A stretch of 64,000 bases of DNA from Salinimicrobium sp049680855. Lineage in GTDB: Bacteria; Bacteroidota; Bacteroidia; Flavobacteriales; Flavobacteriaceae. How positions within the stretch are numbered: position 1 is the stretch's first letter; each line of letters begins with the position of its first letter. The stretch lies in contig NZ_JBMPGS010000002.1 of NCBI RefSeq assembly GCF_049680855.1, positions 868,001 through 932,000 on the forward strand, in the 5' to 3' direction. The position numbers and the translations under genes were made by a program. Of this stretch, positions 34,195-43,207 are shown piece after piece. The notes below the pieces were generated by a model. It searched no databases, was not told where the DNA came from, and saw only the letters and a program-made list of their open reading frames with translations.

Positions 34195-34668
34195 ATGACC
34201 ATAAAATTGCTCGCCATAGGAAAAACCGATGATCACATGCTGCAACATCTCATTGATACCTATGTAAACCGGCTGGGGCATTACAATAAATTTGAAGTAG
34301 AAATAATTTCCGATCTTAAGAAGACGAAAAACCTTGATACTAAACAGCAGAAAATAAAGGAAGGAAAGCTCATTTTAGAGAAGTTATCTGCTTCAGATTT
34401 TGTGGTACTTCTTGATGAGAACGGAAAACAATATTCTTCGGAAGGATTTTCAGAATTTATTCAGAAGCGGTTAAACAGCGGCATGAAACAATTATTCTTT
34501 ATCATTGGCGGGCCCTATGGATTTTCAGATGAAGTCTACAAGCAGGCCCAGGCTAAACTTTCTCTTTCAAAAATGACATTTTCACATCAAATGGTACGCT
34601 TATTTTTTGTAGAACAACTTTACCGCGCCTTTACCATCCTTAAAAACGAACCATACCATCACAAATAG
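34195..34668 (+). CDS. rlmH: 23S rRNA (pseudouridine1915-N3)-methyltransferase
   Basis: 157 residues of the SPOUT class, starting MTIKLLAIGKTDDHMLQHLI. The SAM-binding knot is visible in LFFIIGGPYGFSDEVYK and the end MTFSHQMVRLFFVEQLYRAF with catalytic-region Tyr and His (HHK tail) is family-typical. It methylates pseudouridine 1915 of helix 69. The purine NTPase gene starts 3 nt downstream. An AAAAATGACATTTT copy lies within it (34569-34582). Confidence 0.97.
   Translation: MTIKLLAIGKTDDHMLQHLIDTYVNRLGHYNKFEVEIISDLKKTKNLDTKQQKIKEGKLILEKLSASDFVVLLDENGKQYSSEGFSEFIQKRLNSGMKQLFFIIGGPYGFSDEVYKQAQAKLSLSKMTFSHQMVRLFFVEQLYRAFTILKNEPYHHK
34569..34582. repeat. Copy of AAAAATGNCATTTTT inside rlmH
   Basis: AAAAATGACATTTT, encoding the KMTF part of SKMTFSHQM. 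The match is to a conserved protein motif here, so chance is a fair alternative for this copy. Confidence 0.5.
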
Positions 34669-34671
34669 CTT

Positions 34672-35271
34672 ATGGAAACAAAAACCTCACCTGCAACAAT
34701 AGAATTGGTTTTCGCTACACAAAACCGCAACAAAATGGAAGAGATCCAGGCACTCATGCCCTCAAATGTAAAACTTCTATGCCTAAAAGACATTAATTGC
34801 ACCGAGGATATTCCTGAGACCGCAGAAACTATTGACGGAAATGCCATTTTAAAAGCTGAATATGTAAAGAATAAATTAGGCTATGATTGTTTTGCAGATG
34901 ATACTGGTTTAATGGTAGACGCTTTAGACGGTGAACCCGGAGTTTATTCTGCAAGATATGCCGGGGAACATAAAAATGACATAGCCAACATGGAAAAGCT
35001 CCTAACGAACATGGAAGGCAAAAAGAACAGGAAAGCACGTTTTAAAACGGTCATTGCCCTCAATCTCAACGAGCACGAAATTCTTTTTACCGGCATTTGC
35101 ACAGGAACGATTACCACTCAACCACGCGGAGACCAAGGTTTTGGTTATGACCCTGTATTTCAACCAGATGGATCTAATAAGACTTTTGCCGAAATGACAC
35201 TTCTGGAAAAATCACAGCTCAGCCATCGCAGTAAAGCTGTTCGCGAATTGATTGATTACCTGGCACATTAA
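34672..35271 (+). CDS. rdgB: Non-canonical purine NTP pyrophosphatase (RdgB/HAM1)
   Basis: 199 residues. It hydrolyses dITP, ITP and XTP to keep them out of nucleic acids. Conserved motifs: FATQNRNKMEEIQALM (substrate phosphate binding), DCFADDTGLMVDALDGEPGV (catalytic acid), GFGYDPVFQPDG and SQLSHRSKAVREL. The first seven residues (METKTSP) are a small extension; the core begins at TIELVFATQN. It follows rlmH by 3 nt. Confidence 0.93.
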   Translation: METKTSPATIELVFATQNRNKMEEIQALMPSNVKLLCLKDINCTEDIPETAETIDGNAILKAEYVKNKLGYDCFADDTGLMVDALDGEPGVYSARYAGEHKNDIANMEKLLTNMEGKKNRKARFKTVIALNLNEHEILFTGICTGTITTQPRGDQGFGYDPVFQPDGSNKTFAEMTLLEKSQLSHRSKAVRELIDYLAH

Positions 35272-35322
35272 GGCCGCTTTTTATTCGCTAAAGATTTATC
35301 TAATAAGCTGCTAACTTATATG

Positions 35323-35330
35323 TACCTTTG
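35323..35330 (+). promoter_or_regulatory. Flavobacterial -7 element of the DEAD-box helicase gene
   Basis: TACCTTTG matches TAnnTTTG and lies 17 nt upstream of the helicase ATG. Confidence 0.6.
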
Positions 35331-35347
35331 CAGCTTATTATATTTAT

Positions 35348-37147
35348 ATGAACAAATTTGAATTACTAGGGTTGAATGATGCCTTACTCAAAGCTATTGA
35401 AGACATGGGCTTCGAAAGCCCGAGTGAAGTGCAGGAAAAAGCAATCCCAATTTTACTGCAGGAAGAGACAGATATCGTCGCTCTTGCTCAAACCGGAACC
35501 GGAAAAACTGCTGCTTTTGGTTTTCCGCTTATCCAGAAAATAAACGCAGAAAGCAAAAAGACACAGGGGCTTATTCTTTCCCCAACTCGTGAATTGTGTT
35601 TACAAATCACCAACGAACTACAAAACTACTCGAAATACTTTAAAGGTTTGAATACCGTGGCCATATACGGTGGCGCAAGTATTACAGAGCAGGCCAGCCA
35701 GATTAAGCGTGGAGCTCAAATTATTGTGGCCACACCTGGACGTATGCAGGATATGGTCAACAGGAAGCTGGTTGACATTTCTTCTATCGACTACTGCGTG
35801 CTTGATGAGGCAGATGAAATGCTGAACATGGGATTCTTTGAAGATATTACCGCTATTTTATCTCATACTCCCTCAGAAAAGAATACCTGGTTGTTCTCGG
35901 CGACCATGCCGAAAGAGGTTGCGATCATTGCCAAGAAATTCATGAACAATCCTATTGAAATTACAGTAGGAACAAAAAATAAGGGAACTTCAAACGTTTC
36001 TCATGAATATTACGTGGTAAACGCCAGAGACCGTTATGCCGCTTTAAAAAGATTATCTGATGCAAATCCTGATATATTTTCGGTGGTTTTTTGCCGAACC
36101 AAAAGGGATACGCAAAAGGTTGCTGAACAATTGATTGAAGATGGTTATAACGCAGCTGCCTTACACGGTGATTTAAGCCAGAATCAACGAGATCTTGTGA
36201 TGAAAAGCTTCAGAGCACGTCAAATACAAACCCTTGTTGCTACAGATGTTGCCGCAAGAGGAATTGATGTTGATGATATCACCCACGTGATCCATTACCA
36301 GTTACCCGATGAGCCTGAAGTGTACACGCACCGTAGCGGTCGTACAGGAAGAGCCGGAAAAAGTGGGGTTTCCATGGTAATTGCGGCAAAAAGTGAAGTA
36401 CGAAAGATCAAGGGAATTGAGCGAATTATTGGTCAGAATTTTGAGAAAAAGGAAATTCCGGGTGGTCTCGAAATTTGTGAAGTACAATTGTTCCACCTCG
36501 CAAATCAAATCAAGAATACCGAGATCAATCATGAGATCGACCGGTACCTCAACGGGTTAAATGAAGTACTGGAGGATTACAGTAAGGAAGAATTGATCAA
36601 AAAATTCTTCTCTGTGGAATTCACCAGGTTCTTTAATTACTACAATAACGCATCAGATCTTAATGCAAAAGCCTCCAATGACAGAAATGAAGATTCCGGT
36701 GACACCACTCGTTTCTTTATTAATGTAGGTGCAAAAGACGATTTTGACTGGATGACATTAAAAGATTTCCTTAAAGCTACTCTGGAACTGGGAAGAGATG
36801 ATGTCAACCGGGTAGAAGTAAAGAATAATTTCTCCTTTTTCAATGTAGATGCTTCTGTAGCAGATAAAGTAATCGCCACATTTGATAATTTTGAGTACCA
36901 GGGTCGCCAGGTAAACGTAGAGATCACCAAAAGCTCCCCGAGAGGTGGCGGCGGTGGAAGACGAAATTTTGATAGTGGAGGAAGAAAAAAGAAAACTTTT
37001 GAAAAGTCTAAAAGCTTTGACAAACCATCTTCTGGAAAAGGAAGAAGAAGATCTTCAGATGCTCCTGCAGGAAAGAGCAGTAAAAAAGGTGGTGGAAGAA
37101 GCGGTAATATAGAAAGCTCCATTAAAAGAAGACGATCAAAAAAATAA
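35348..37147 (+). CDS. DEAD-box ATP-dependent RNA helicase with DbpA-type RNA-binding domain
   Basis: 599 residues. Motifs in order: Q motif (MGFESPSEVQEKAIP), AQTGTGKT, PTRELCLQ, TPGRMQDM, DEADEMLNMG, SATMP, then the second lobe with HGDLSQNQRD, ATDVAARGIDVD and HRSGRTGRAG. A DbpA-like RRM (about 465-535, FFINVGAKDDFDWMTLKDFL) is followed by a 60-residue Gly/Arg/Lys/Ser-rich tail ending SIKRRRSKK. This matches DeaD/CsdA-type helicases acting in ribosome assembly or RNA decay, especially in cold. The tail is expected to be disordered and RNA-binding. Terminator follows at 37156. Confidence 0.95.
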   Translation: MNKFELLGLNDALLKAIEDMGFESPSEVQEKAIPILLQEETDIVALAQTGTGKTAAFGFPLIQKINAESKKTQGLILSPTRELCLQITNELQNYSKYFKGLNTVAIYGGASITEQASQIKRGAQIIVATPGRMQDMVNRKLVDISSIDYCVLDEADEMLNMGFFEDITAILSHTPSEKNTWLFSATMPKEVAIIAKKFMNNPIEITVGTKNKGTSNVSHEYYVVNARDRYAALKRLSDANPDIFSVVFCRTKRDTQKVAEQLIEDGYNAAALHGDLSQNQRDLVMKSFRARQIQTLVATDVAARGIDVDDITHVIHYQLPDEPEVYTHRSGRTGRAGKSGVSMVIAAKSEVRKIKGIERIIGQNFEKKEIPGGLEICEVQLFHLANQIKNTEINHEIDRYLNGLNEVLEDYSKEELIKKFFSVEFTRFFNYYNNASDLNAKASNDRNEDSGDTTRFFINVGAKDDFDWMTLKDFLKATLELGRDDVNRVEVKNNFSFFNVDASVADKVIATFDNFEYQGRQVNVEITKSSPRGGGGGRRNFDSGGRKKKTFEKSKSFDKPSSGKGRRRSSDAPAGKSSKKGGGRSGNIESSIKRRRSKK

Positions 37148-37155
37148 ACAATAAA

Positions 37156-37197
37156 ATTCAGGAAAATCAAACTTTGGTACGATTTTCCTGAATCCCT
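37156..37197 (+). terminator. Terminator of the DEAD-box helicase gene
   Basis: TTCAGGAAAATC (37156-37167) and GATTTTCCTGAA (37180-37191) form a 12-bp stem, followed by TCCCTTTTTATTTTT. Confidence 0.85.
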
Positions 37198-37219
37198 TTT
37201 TATTTTTAAGCAGCATACC

Positions 37220-37975
37220 ATGAAATATTTTTTCGTCCCCCTTTTTCTTCTGTTCAGCATCATTTGCTATGGCCAGGATTCTACCATGGTCGTAGGAAAA
37301 GTGCTTAACGCGGCCAATGATGTTCCTATAGAAAATGCGCATGTCGTAAACCTTAATCAGGTAGTAGGTGCAGTGACCAATGAAGAGGGAGCATTTAATA
37401 TAAAGGCATCTGTAAATGATACGCTGTATTTCTCCTATTTGGGATTTAAATCAATCCAGGTAAGGGTGACCAATGACTGGATGAAATATGGTGAGGTAAA
37501 AGTAAAAATGACCGAGCTGGGAATAGCGCTGGAGGAAGTAGTCGTAAGACCAATCCAGCTTACAGGTTATCTTGAGATTGATGCCAGGAATATTCCTATT
37601 TATGAAAATTATCGCTACAGTATTTCCGGGCTTAATTCTGGTTATGAAGGTGGTGATCGCAGCCCGAATGCTGTTTCACGTGTTTTGGGAGCAGTTTTTA
37701 ATCCGGCAGATGCTTTATATAATCTCTTCGGAAAAAAACCAAAGGAAATGAAGAAGCTGCGGGAAATGAAAGACGATGATGCGATTCGAAATTTACTGCA
37801 GTCTAAATTTGACAGGCAAACTTTAATGGCATTACTGCAGGTGAATCGTCTTGATATCGACGAAATTCTTAGGCGCTGCGACTATTCCAAAGACTTTATT
37901 GAATCTGCAAATGATTTGCAGATACTCGATGCCATAAGTGGATGCTATGAAGAGTACAAGCTTCTCAACCGGTAA
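37220..37975 (+). CDS. Secreted protein with carboxypeptidase-like regulatory domain
   Basis: 251 residues with a signal peptide (MKYFFVPLFLLFSIICYGQD). Residues about 22-105 form a CarboxypepD_reg-like beta domain (VVGKVLNAANDVPIENAHVV, VTNEEGAFNIKASVNDTLYF, SYLGFKSIQVRV), as found at the front of TonB receptors but here on its own. The remainder is helical, with a basic block FGKKPKEMKKLREMKDDDAI and no known catalytic motif. It is a single gene between two terminators; function unknown. Confidence 0.75.
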   Translation: MKYFFVPLFLLFSIICYGQDSTMVVGKVLNAANDVPIENAHVVNLNQVVGAVTNEEGAFNIKASVNDTLYFSYLGFKSIQVRVTNDWMKYGEVKVKMTELGIALEEVVVRPIQLTGYLEIDARNIPIYENYRYSISGLNSGYEGGDRSPNAVSRVLGAVFNPADALYNLFGKKPKEMKKLREMKDDDAIRNLLQSKFDRQTLMALLQVNRLDIDEILRRCDYSKDFIESANDLQILDAISGCYEEYKLLNR

Positions 37976-37997
37976 ACCTTAAGGTTCCAAAAATGAC

Positions 37998-38032
37998 AAA
38001 AATCCCGGACTTTTTAAAGTCCGGGATTTTTA
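37998..38032. terminator. Bidirectional terminator between convergent genes
   Basis: AAAATCCCGGACT pairs with AGTCCGGGATTTT, with T-rich flanks on both strands. It separates the regulatory-domain gene (+) from the SRPBCC gene (-). Confidence 0.88.
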
Positions 38033-38047
38033 TTTATGAAGTAAAAA

Positions 38048-38581
38048 TTATTTACTTTCCAGATTTTTCTTTAAGTTCTGCAAGCTGACATCAAAATGTT
38101 TCCCAATTGCTTTTTCGAGGCTATAAAAAAGAGTAACCACAGAAGCTGGAAATTTATGGGAGCCGCGAATGCCCCATACAAGTTTCGTTCGCTCCGGCTC
38201 CACTTCCTTGACTGCAAAATATTGCATGCTTATGGACTTGTAAGGTTTTAAAAACAATAACTGTGTCTCCATTAATTTACCTTCTTTAATTTTGGTGATT
38301 CGCTGTATTCCCTCACCGGTTTTGCGATGGTCTCCTTTCCAGTACGAAGAAGCCCCAAGTTTTCCATCTTCTCCTTTAAACTTGGTGATCACATTGGGAT
38401 TTTCTCTGTACCATTGCATCCATAAAGGCTGTTTTTGAAGCTGCCTTATATAGGCATATACTTCCGCTTTTGGTCGGTTAATAATAATGATCCTGTTTAA
38501 ATCGTACGTCTTTTTAGACCATGCATGGAGAAAGGCCACAAACGTGATCAGCCCAATAATAATATAAAAGAATAGTGTCAT
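38048..38581 (-). CDS. SRPBCC-family protein with N-terminal membrane anchor
   Basis: 177 residues. One membrane segment (MTLFFYIIIGLITFVAFLHA) is followed by a helix-grip domain: IIIINRPKAEVYAYIRQLQK, QPLWMQWYRENPNVITKFKG, LGASSYWKGD, and a C-terminal helix (FSLEKAIGKHFDVSLQNLKK type). Polyketide cyclase/START-like proteins bind hydrophobic ligands; the ligand is unknown. It has its own transcript and lies just after the TrmH-type gene on the same strand (32-nt gap). Confidence 0.8.
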   Translation of the reverse strand: MTLFFYIIIGLITFVAFLHAWSKKTYDLNRIIIINRPKAEVYAYIRQLQKQPLWMQWYRENPNVITKFKGEDGKLGASSYWKGDHRKTGEGIQRITKIKEGKLMETQLLFLKPYKSISMQYFAVKEVEPERTKLVWGIRGSHKFPASVVTLFYSLEKAIGKHFDVSLQNLKKNLESK

Positions 38582-38613
38582 ATTGCGACCTTAGGGGATC
38601 TAAAAATATGCAA

Positions 38614-39270
38614 TTATTGTGATGCCTGAAAGGCTTCTATAAGATCTGCTGAATTTTTCAGGTTTTTTATCGCCCATTCATATCTCTTCTGAAGTTTTTC
38701 CTCCTCCAAAAATCTCCAGTCTACATCGCTTTTACGAAGCCTCGCCGTAATATCCTGTAGAATGATGGCTGCAGAAACCGAAATATTCAAACTCTCTGTA
38801 AATCCCACCATGGGGATACGAATAAAATCATCGGCTTCTTCCATTACTTCCGTGGAAAGCCCTTCTGTTTCGGTTCCGAAGAAAACAGCCGCGGGAGCAT
38901 CAATATCAAAATCCTGAAGCGCCTTTCCCTTATGTGGAGAAGTTGCAACGATGCGATACCCTTTTTCCCGTAAGGCTTCGATACAGTCTATTGAAGAATG
39001 ATAGCGGTTAATGTCTACCCATTTCTGGGCTCCCATAGCGATCTCCCTATCAATTTTCTTCAGGTTCACTTCTTCTACCACATGCACATTTTGAATTCCG
39101 AATACATCACAACTTCTTATGACGGCGCTGGTATTGTGCAACTGGTAAACGTCCTGAGTTGCCACGGTAAAATGATTGGTCCTGCTTTCAATCACCTTGC
39201 TAAACAATTCTCTTCTTCTTGGGGTAAGTTTTGATTCGAGGAAATCAACCAGTGCTGCAGTTACTTTCAT
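38614..39270 (-). CDS. trmH: tRNA (guanosine-2'-O)-methyltransferase, TrmH/SpoU type
   Basis: 218 residues from the ATG at 39268-39270; an ATG at 39321 would add 17 residues before the usual start. SPOUT motifs are clear: NTSAVIRSCDVFGIQNVHVV (motif 1), AVFFGTETEGLSTEVMEEAD (motif 2) and IPMVGFTESLNISVSAAIIL (motif 3). The C-terminal extension (LRKSDVDWRFLEEEKLQKRY) is found in TrmH, which methylates G18 of tRNAs. Assigned to TrmH rather than RlmB because of that extension and the short N-terminus. Confidence 0.88.
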   Translation of the reverse strand: MKVTAALVDFLESKLTPRRRELFSKVIESRTNHFTVATQDVYQLHNTSAVIRSCDVFGIQNVHVVEEVNLKKIDREIAMGAQKWVDINRYHSSIDCIEALREKGYRIVATSPHKGKALQDFDIDAPAAVFFGTETEGLSTEVMEEADDFIRIPMVGFTESLNISVSAAIILQDITARLRKSDVDWRFLEEEKLQKRYEWAIKNLKNSADLIEAFQASQ

Positions 39271-39388
39271 GCTGCGAAAATAGTAAATCTCCAACGAAAT
39301 ATGCTCTTTTGCAGCTACCACAAATTCCGCCAGACTCTATGAAATCCCGTGTAAGTTTCCTATTTTATTCTCCTAAAATTACATGTAC

Positions 39389-40072
39389 ATGAAGAAAGCA
39401 GTTGTACTTACCGGCGCCGGAATTTCTGCCGAAAGCGGAATTAATACCTTTAGAGATGCAGATGGCCTGTGGGAAGGCCATGATGTAATGGAAGTCGCGT
39501 CACCTATGGGCTGGAGAAAAAACCAGGAACTGGTGCTGGATTTCTACAACAAAAGAAGACGCCAGTTAAAAACTGTGCAACCCAATGCTGGTCATTTTGC
39601 CTTAAGAGATCTGGAAGAAAAATATGATGTACAGATAATTACTCAGAATGTGGACAATCTTCATGAAAAAGCCGGCAGTCAAAACGTGCTCCACCTGCAC
39701 GGTGAGCTCATGAAGGTGCGCAGTACCTTTGACGAAGATCTTGTCATGGATTGGGAGGATGACCTCAATAAAGGAGATTTTTGCGAACACAACCACCAGC
39801 TGCGTCCACACGTGGTTTGGTTTGGGGAAGCAGTACCAATGATGGAAAGGGCAATGGAAGAAACCACCAAAGCAGATATTCTTTTAATCATTGGGACGAG
39901 CATGCAGGTTTATCCCGCGGCTAGTTTGATACATTACGCTCCCAATGGAATCCCCGTCTATTTTATTGATCCAAAACCTGCAGTTGATGAAAAAAGGAAC
40001 CTTAAAGTCATTGCTGAAAAAGCTTCTGTGGGTGTGCCAATGGTGGTGCAAGAATTACTTAAGAAAAAATAA
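39389..40072 (+). CDS. Sir2-family NAD-dependent protein deacylase without a zinc ribbon
   Basis: 227 residues from ATG 39389; ATG 39383 adds two residues. The Rossmann fold and catalytic residues are present: GAGISAESGINTFRDADGLW, TQNVDNLHEKAG, catalytic His in VLHLHGEL, and VVWFGEAVPM with GTSMQVYPAASL. It removes acyl groups from lysines using NAD+. The four zinc cysteines that CobB-type sirtuins carry between HLHGEL and LRPHVVWFGE are absent; only one Cys (GDFCEHN) is in that stretch. I recall similar zinc-less forms in other flavobacteria, so this may be normal for the group. Confidence 0.9.
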   Translation: MKKAVVLTGAGISAESGINTFRDADGLWEGHDVMEVASPMGWRKNQELVLDFYNKRRRQLKTVQPNAGHFALRDLEEKYDVQIITQNVDNLHEKAGSQNVLHLHGELMKVRSTFDEDLVMDWEDDLNKGDFCEHNHQLRPHVVWFGEAVPMMERAMEETTKADILLIIGTSMQVYPAASLIHYAPNGIPVYFIDPKPAVDEKRNLKVIAEKASVGVPMVVQELLKKK

Positions 40073-40079
40073 GGTTTGA

Positions 40080-40093
40080 AAAAATGACATTTT
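40080..40093. repeat. Copy of the near-palindrome between the sirtuin gene and purB
   Basis: AAAAATGACATTTT begins 8 bp after the sirtuin stop and lies about 95 bp upstream of purB. Confidence 0.65.
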
Positions 40094-40185
40094 AAGCAGC
40101 TTTTTTCCGAAGTAATTATTAGGCATGGCTTTCGGGAATAAACCTGAAGCCGTATCTTTACTCCTTTAATTTTTAACCGAACCAA

Positions 40186-41523
40186 ATGACTGCCCTTCAA
40201 GCAATTTCTCCTATAGACGGACGATATTTTCAAAAAACCAAACAGTTATCTGCCTTTTTTAGCGAAGAAGCCCTTATCCGTTATCGAGTAAAGGTGGAAA
40301 TAGAGTATTTTATCGCACTTTGCGAACTTCCGTTGCCTCAACTCAAAGATGTAGCTTCTGAAACATTTCCAAAACTGCGAAAAATCTATCAGGATTTCTC
40401 TTCTGAAGATGCTGTTGCGGTGAAAGAGATTGAAAAGGTCACTAACCACGATGTAAAGGCGGTAGAATATTTCATTAAAGATAAATTTGACGCGCTGGGC
40501 CTTGAAAAGTCTAAAGAATTTATACATTTTGGACTAACTTCACAAGACATCAACAACACGGCAATCCCGTTAAGTATCAAAGATGCCCTGGAAAAAGTGT
40601 ATTTTCCTGAACTTGAAAAACTGGTAAAAAAACTATCTGAACTTTCTGAAGAATGGAAAGAAATCCCCATGCTGGCAAGAACGCATGGCCAACCTGCTTC
40701 GCCAACTCGTTTAGGAAAAGAAGTTGCTGTTTTTGTTGAAAGAATTCGTGCTCAAAATGACCTTTTAAAGGAAATTCCTGCTGCGGCGAAATTTGGCGGG
40801 GCTACAGGAAATTTTAATGCTCATAAAGTGGCATACCCTTCAATTGACTGGAAAAAATTCGGGACTTCATATGTAGAAGATACCCTGGAGCTGCACCACT
40901 CCTTCCCTACTACGCAAATTGAGCATTATGATCATATGGCTGCGCTTTTTGACGGACTAAAAAGAATCAACACCATCATCCTGGATCTCGACAAAGACAT
41001 TTGGTCTTATGTTTCTATGGATTACTTCAAGCAAAAGATCAAAAAAGGGGAAGTCGGTTCTTCGGCCATGCCTCATAAAGTGAACCCGATAGATTTCGAA
41101 AACAGCGAAGGAAATTTAGGTATTGCAAATGCCCTTTTTGAGCATTTAGCGGCAAAACTTCCTGTAAGCAGGTTGCAGCGTGACCTTACAGACAGTACTG
41201 TCTTACGGGCTGTTGGAGTTCCTTTTGGACATACGCTCATTGGCTTTGCCTCCACACTAAAGGGCCTCGGAAAATTACTTTTGAATAAAGAAAAATTGAA
41301 TGCCGATCTTGAAAATAACTGGGCGGTGGTTGCCGAAGCCATTCAAACCATCCTTAGGCGAGAAGGTTACGCAAATCCATATGAAGCTTTGAAAGGGCTT
41401 ACCAGGACAAATGAAGCAATCAATAAAAAGAGTATTTCAGATTTTATTGACCAGCTGGAGGTTTCCGAAGAAGTCAAAAAGGAGTTGAAGGGAATTACTC
41501 CTCAGAATTACACGGGGATTTAA
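40186..41523 (+). CDS. purB: Adenylosuccinate lyase
   Basis: 445 residues. It catalyses two steps of purine synthesis, cleaving fumarate from SAICAR and from adenylosuccinate. The fumarase/aspartase signature GSSAMPHKVNPIDFENSEGN (near residue 292) contains the catalytic Ser loop; HFGLTSQDINNTAIPLS and ARTHGQPASPTRLGKE supply the substrate-binding residues. It is the longer E. coli-like class. A TATCTTTA block about 35 nt upstream is a weak -7 candidate. Confidence 0.97.
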   Translation: MTALQAISPIDGRYFQKTKQLSAFFSEEALIRYRVKVEIEYFIALCELPLPQLKDVASETFPKLRKIYQDFSSEDAVAVKEIEKVTNHDVKAVEYFIKDKFDALGLEKSKEFIHFGLTSQDINNTAIPLSIKDALEKVYFPELEKLVKKLSELSEEWKEIPMLARTHGQPASPTRLGKEVAVFVERIRAQNDLLKEIPAAAKFGGATGNFNAHKVAYPSIDWKKFGTSYVEDTLELHHSFPTTQIEHYDHMAALFDGLKRINTIILDLDKDIWSYVSMDYFKQKIKKGEVGSSAMPHKVNPIDFENSEGNLGIANALFEHLAAKLPVSRLQRDLTDSTVLRAVGVPFGHTLIGFASTLKGLGKLLLNKEKLNADLENNWAVVAEAIQTILRREGYANPYEALKGLTRTNEAINKKSISDFIDQLEVSEEVKKELKGITPQNYTGI

Positions 41524-41673
41524 AATTAAAAAGACCGCCTAAAAGCTGATTTTTCGTCCTCCTGAACTATTTGTGATTATACAGACTCCAATCTTTATAA
41601 TTATCTCAAATAACAGAAACGAATTTTCAGCTTTTCAGCAGTCTTGTGTATAGGCTATTAAAGCCGGAAGATT

Positions 41674-42207
41674 TTAATTTTTAAAGGTGCTAAGGGCTTC
41701 CAGTCCTTGTAAATTTAGATCTCCTTTATTAAAAGATTTCACCAGTTTTATGAGTGCGGCAGGTTCCATATTATTCCCCAAAATGCGGGCAACGGCAAAA
41801 CCTTTTTCCTCATCAGATCCAAAGACGATGAATTCGTCAATCGCATCTTCTTCTCCCAGGTAATAGAGTTCAGCTTTTCGCGTTCCTCCACCATACTTGA
41901 TCAAGGTTTTATATTTTTCAGCCTGCAGGATTTCGGCCAGCTTTTCCCTTTCCTGATCATAAGTAGCCTTGTTTTTATCATTCATGGGATATGCCATAAG
42001 ATTGACCTTTCGAATGGTTTCCAGAGTAGCTTTTTGTTCAGCGTCCAATTCAGCTACATCTGCAGAGAGTAAACTTGCAGGAATATCAAGCGCCATGAAT
42101 TGATTGTTATCCTGGTTTTGAACATAATACTCCTGGAGCGTCGTCTCATTGTCGCAGGAAAGGAAAATTAATCCCACAGCTACAATTATTACTTTAAAGG
42201 TTTTCAT
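41674..42207 (-). CDS. DUF4252 lipoprotein
   Basis: 177 residues. The N-terminus MKTFKVIIVAVGLIFLSCDN is a lipoprotein signal with Cys18 in the LSC lipobox. The mature part shows DUF4252 features: a short helical region, then TLIKYGGGTRKAELYYLGEE and FIVFGSDEEKGFAVARILGNNMEPAALIKL. Function unknown; the family usually travels with ECF sigma/anti-sigma genes, as here. It follows a second DUF4252 gene by 8 nt and closes the operon. Confidence 0.82.
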   Translation of the reverse strand: MKTFKVIIVAVGLIFLSCDNETTLQEYYVQNQDNNQFMALDIPASLLSADVAELDAEQKATLETIRKVNLMAYPMNDKNKATYDQEREKLAEILQAEKYKTLIKYGGGTRKAELYYLGEEDAIDEFIVFGSDEEKGFAVARILGNNMEPAALIKLVKSFNKGDLNLQGLEALSTFKN

Positions 42208-42215
42208 CTCTTAAT

Positions 42216-42740
42216 TTAGTTTGTATCTATGTTCTCCAATTCTTCTCCACCAGGGATTTGTAGATCTTGTGCAAGTTTTGAAACCTGTGTAAGATTGATA
42301 TCTCCCGTAATATTAAGGATCACCGAAACCGGCGTCTTTTCATCCTGTCCTTCCATGAACATAAATAACTGACTCACATAATCGTCATTTCGTCCCGGCT
42401 TATAATAGAATTTTACATTTTTCCCATCGCTGGAAACACGCATTAATTCTTCCATGGATCCATTTTTCAAATAAGAATTCACATCGGCTGCCATTTGACG
42501 GCGTACACTGGCCTGTTTCGATGTAAAAACTTTTATTTCTTCAAGATTCTCAATAAGATCAATATATTGCTGTGTTTCAGGATCATCGGCATTGAGATCT
42601 ATCTTGGTAAGTAGTTTAAACATTTTACTGGTAATGACTACCGCATCAACTTCTTTCATATTCTCATACTTCGCGAAGTTTTGTGCCCCCGCCAGGAAGG
42701 GTAGTAAAAATGCGCAGGTTGCAATTATTAGCTTTTTCAT
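42216..42740 (-). CDS. DUF4252 secreted protein
   Basis: 174 residues with a signal peptide (MKKLIIATCAFLLPFLAGAQ) lacking a lipobox, unlike its neighbour. The DUF4252 pattern is present: IENLEEIKVFTSKQASVRRQ, FYYKPGRNDDYVSQLFMFME and VSVILNITGDINLTQVSKLA. The two neighbours are diverged paralogs, one probably soluble in the periplasm and one lipid-anchored. Third gene after sigma and anti-sigma. Confidence 0.82.
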   Translation of the reverse strand: MKKLIIATCAFLLPFLAGAQNFAKYENMKEVDAVVITSKMFKLLTKIDLNADDPETQQYIDLIENLEEIKVFTSKQASVRRQMAADVNSYLKNGSMEELMRVSSDGKNVKFYYKPGRNDDYVSQLFMFMEGQDEKTPVSVILNITGDINLTQVSKLAQDLQIPGGEELENIDTN

Positions 42741-42763
42741 TAGTTCTAGGATTTAGATTTAGT

Positions 42764-43207
42764 TTATTTTCTTGAAATTTTATTTGTTGCGTTATTGAAT
42801 TCTTTTAAATACCCAAGGTCTTCTGTCCCGGTGTTCATATATTGAGAGACCATTTGTAATGCTTCCTTGGTTTTTTGCATAGCCAGTTCGGGGTCTTCAT
42901 AAGAGCCAAACTCTGTAACCTCATTAGGCTGCTGAAAGAAAAGCCCTGCAGCGAGAACGACCGAGGCAGCTACTGCCACCCAGGAATATACTTTCTTTCT
43001 GCCATGGCTTTGGGCCTCAAGGCGAACATCTCCAGTATAATGCTCTTCTTTGGCGGCACTAAAGTAGTCGAACATTGGCGTGTACTCCTGTAAATGAGGC
43101 GCTACTTTGCCCGACTTAAAATATTCTCTTAACCTGGATTCTTCCTGAAGCGAAGTCTCGCCTTCTAGATATTTCTTGATCAGGTTGTCAATTACTTTTG
43201 ATTCCAT
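42764..43207 (-). CDS. Probable anti-sigma factor (single-pass membrane protein)
   Basis: 147 residues. The N-terminal cytoplasmic part (MESKVIDNLIKKYLEGETSL, YLEGETSLQEESRLREYF) is typical of Bacteroidota anti-sigma proteins that start with a zinc-less helical sigma-binding domain. A membrane segment follows (VYSWVAVAASVVLAAGLFF, about residues 73-91), then a short periplasmic tail. Its start overlaps the sigma gene by 20 nt, which fits a sigma/anti-sigma pair. No FecR domain is present. Confidence 0.78.
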   Translation of the reverse strand: MESKVIDNLIKKYLEGETSLQEESRLREYFKSGKVAPHLQEYTPMFDYFSAAKEEHYTGDVRLEAQSHGRKKVYSWVAVAASVVLAAGLFFQQPNEVTEFGSYEDPELAMQKTKEALQMVSQYMNTGTEDLGYLKEFNNATNKISRK

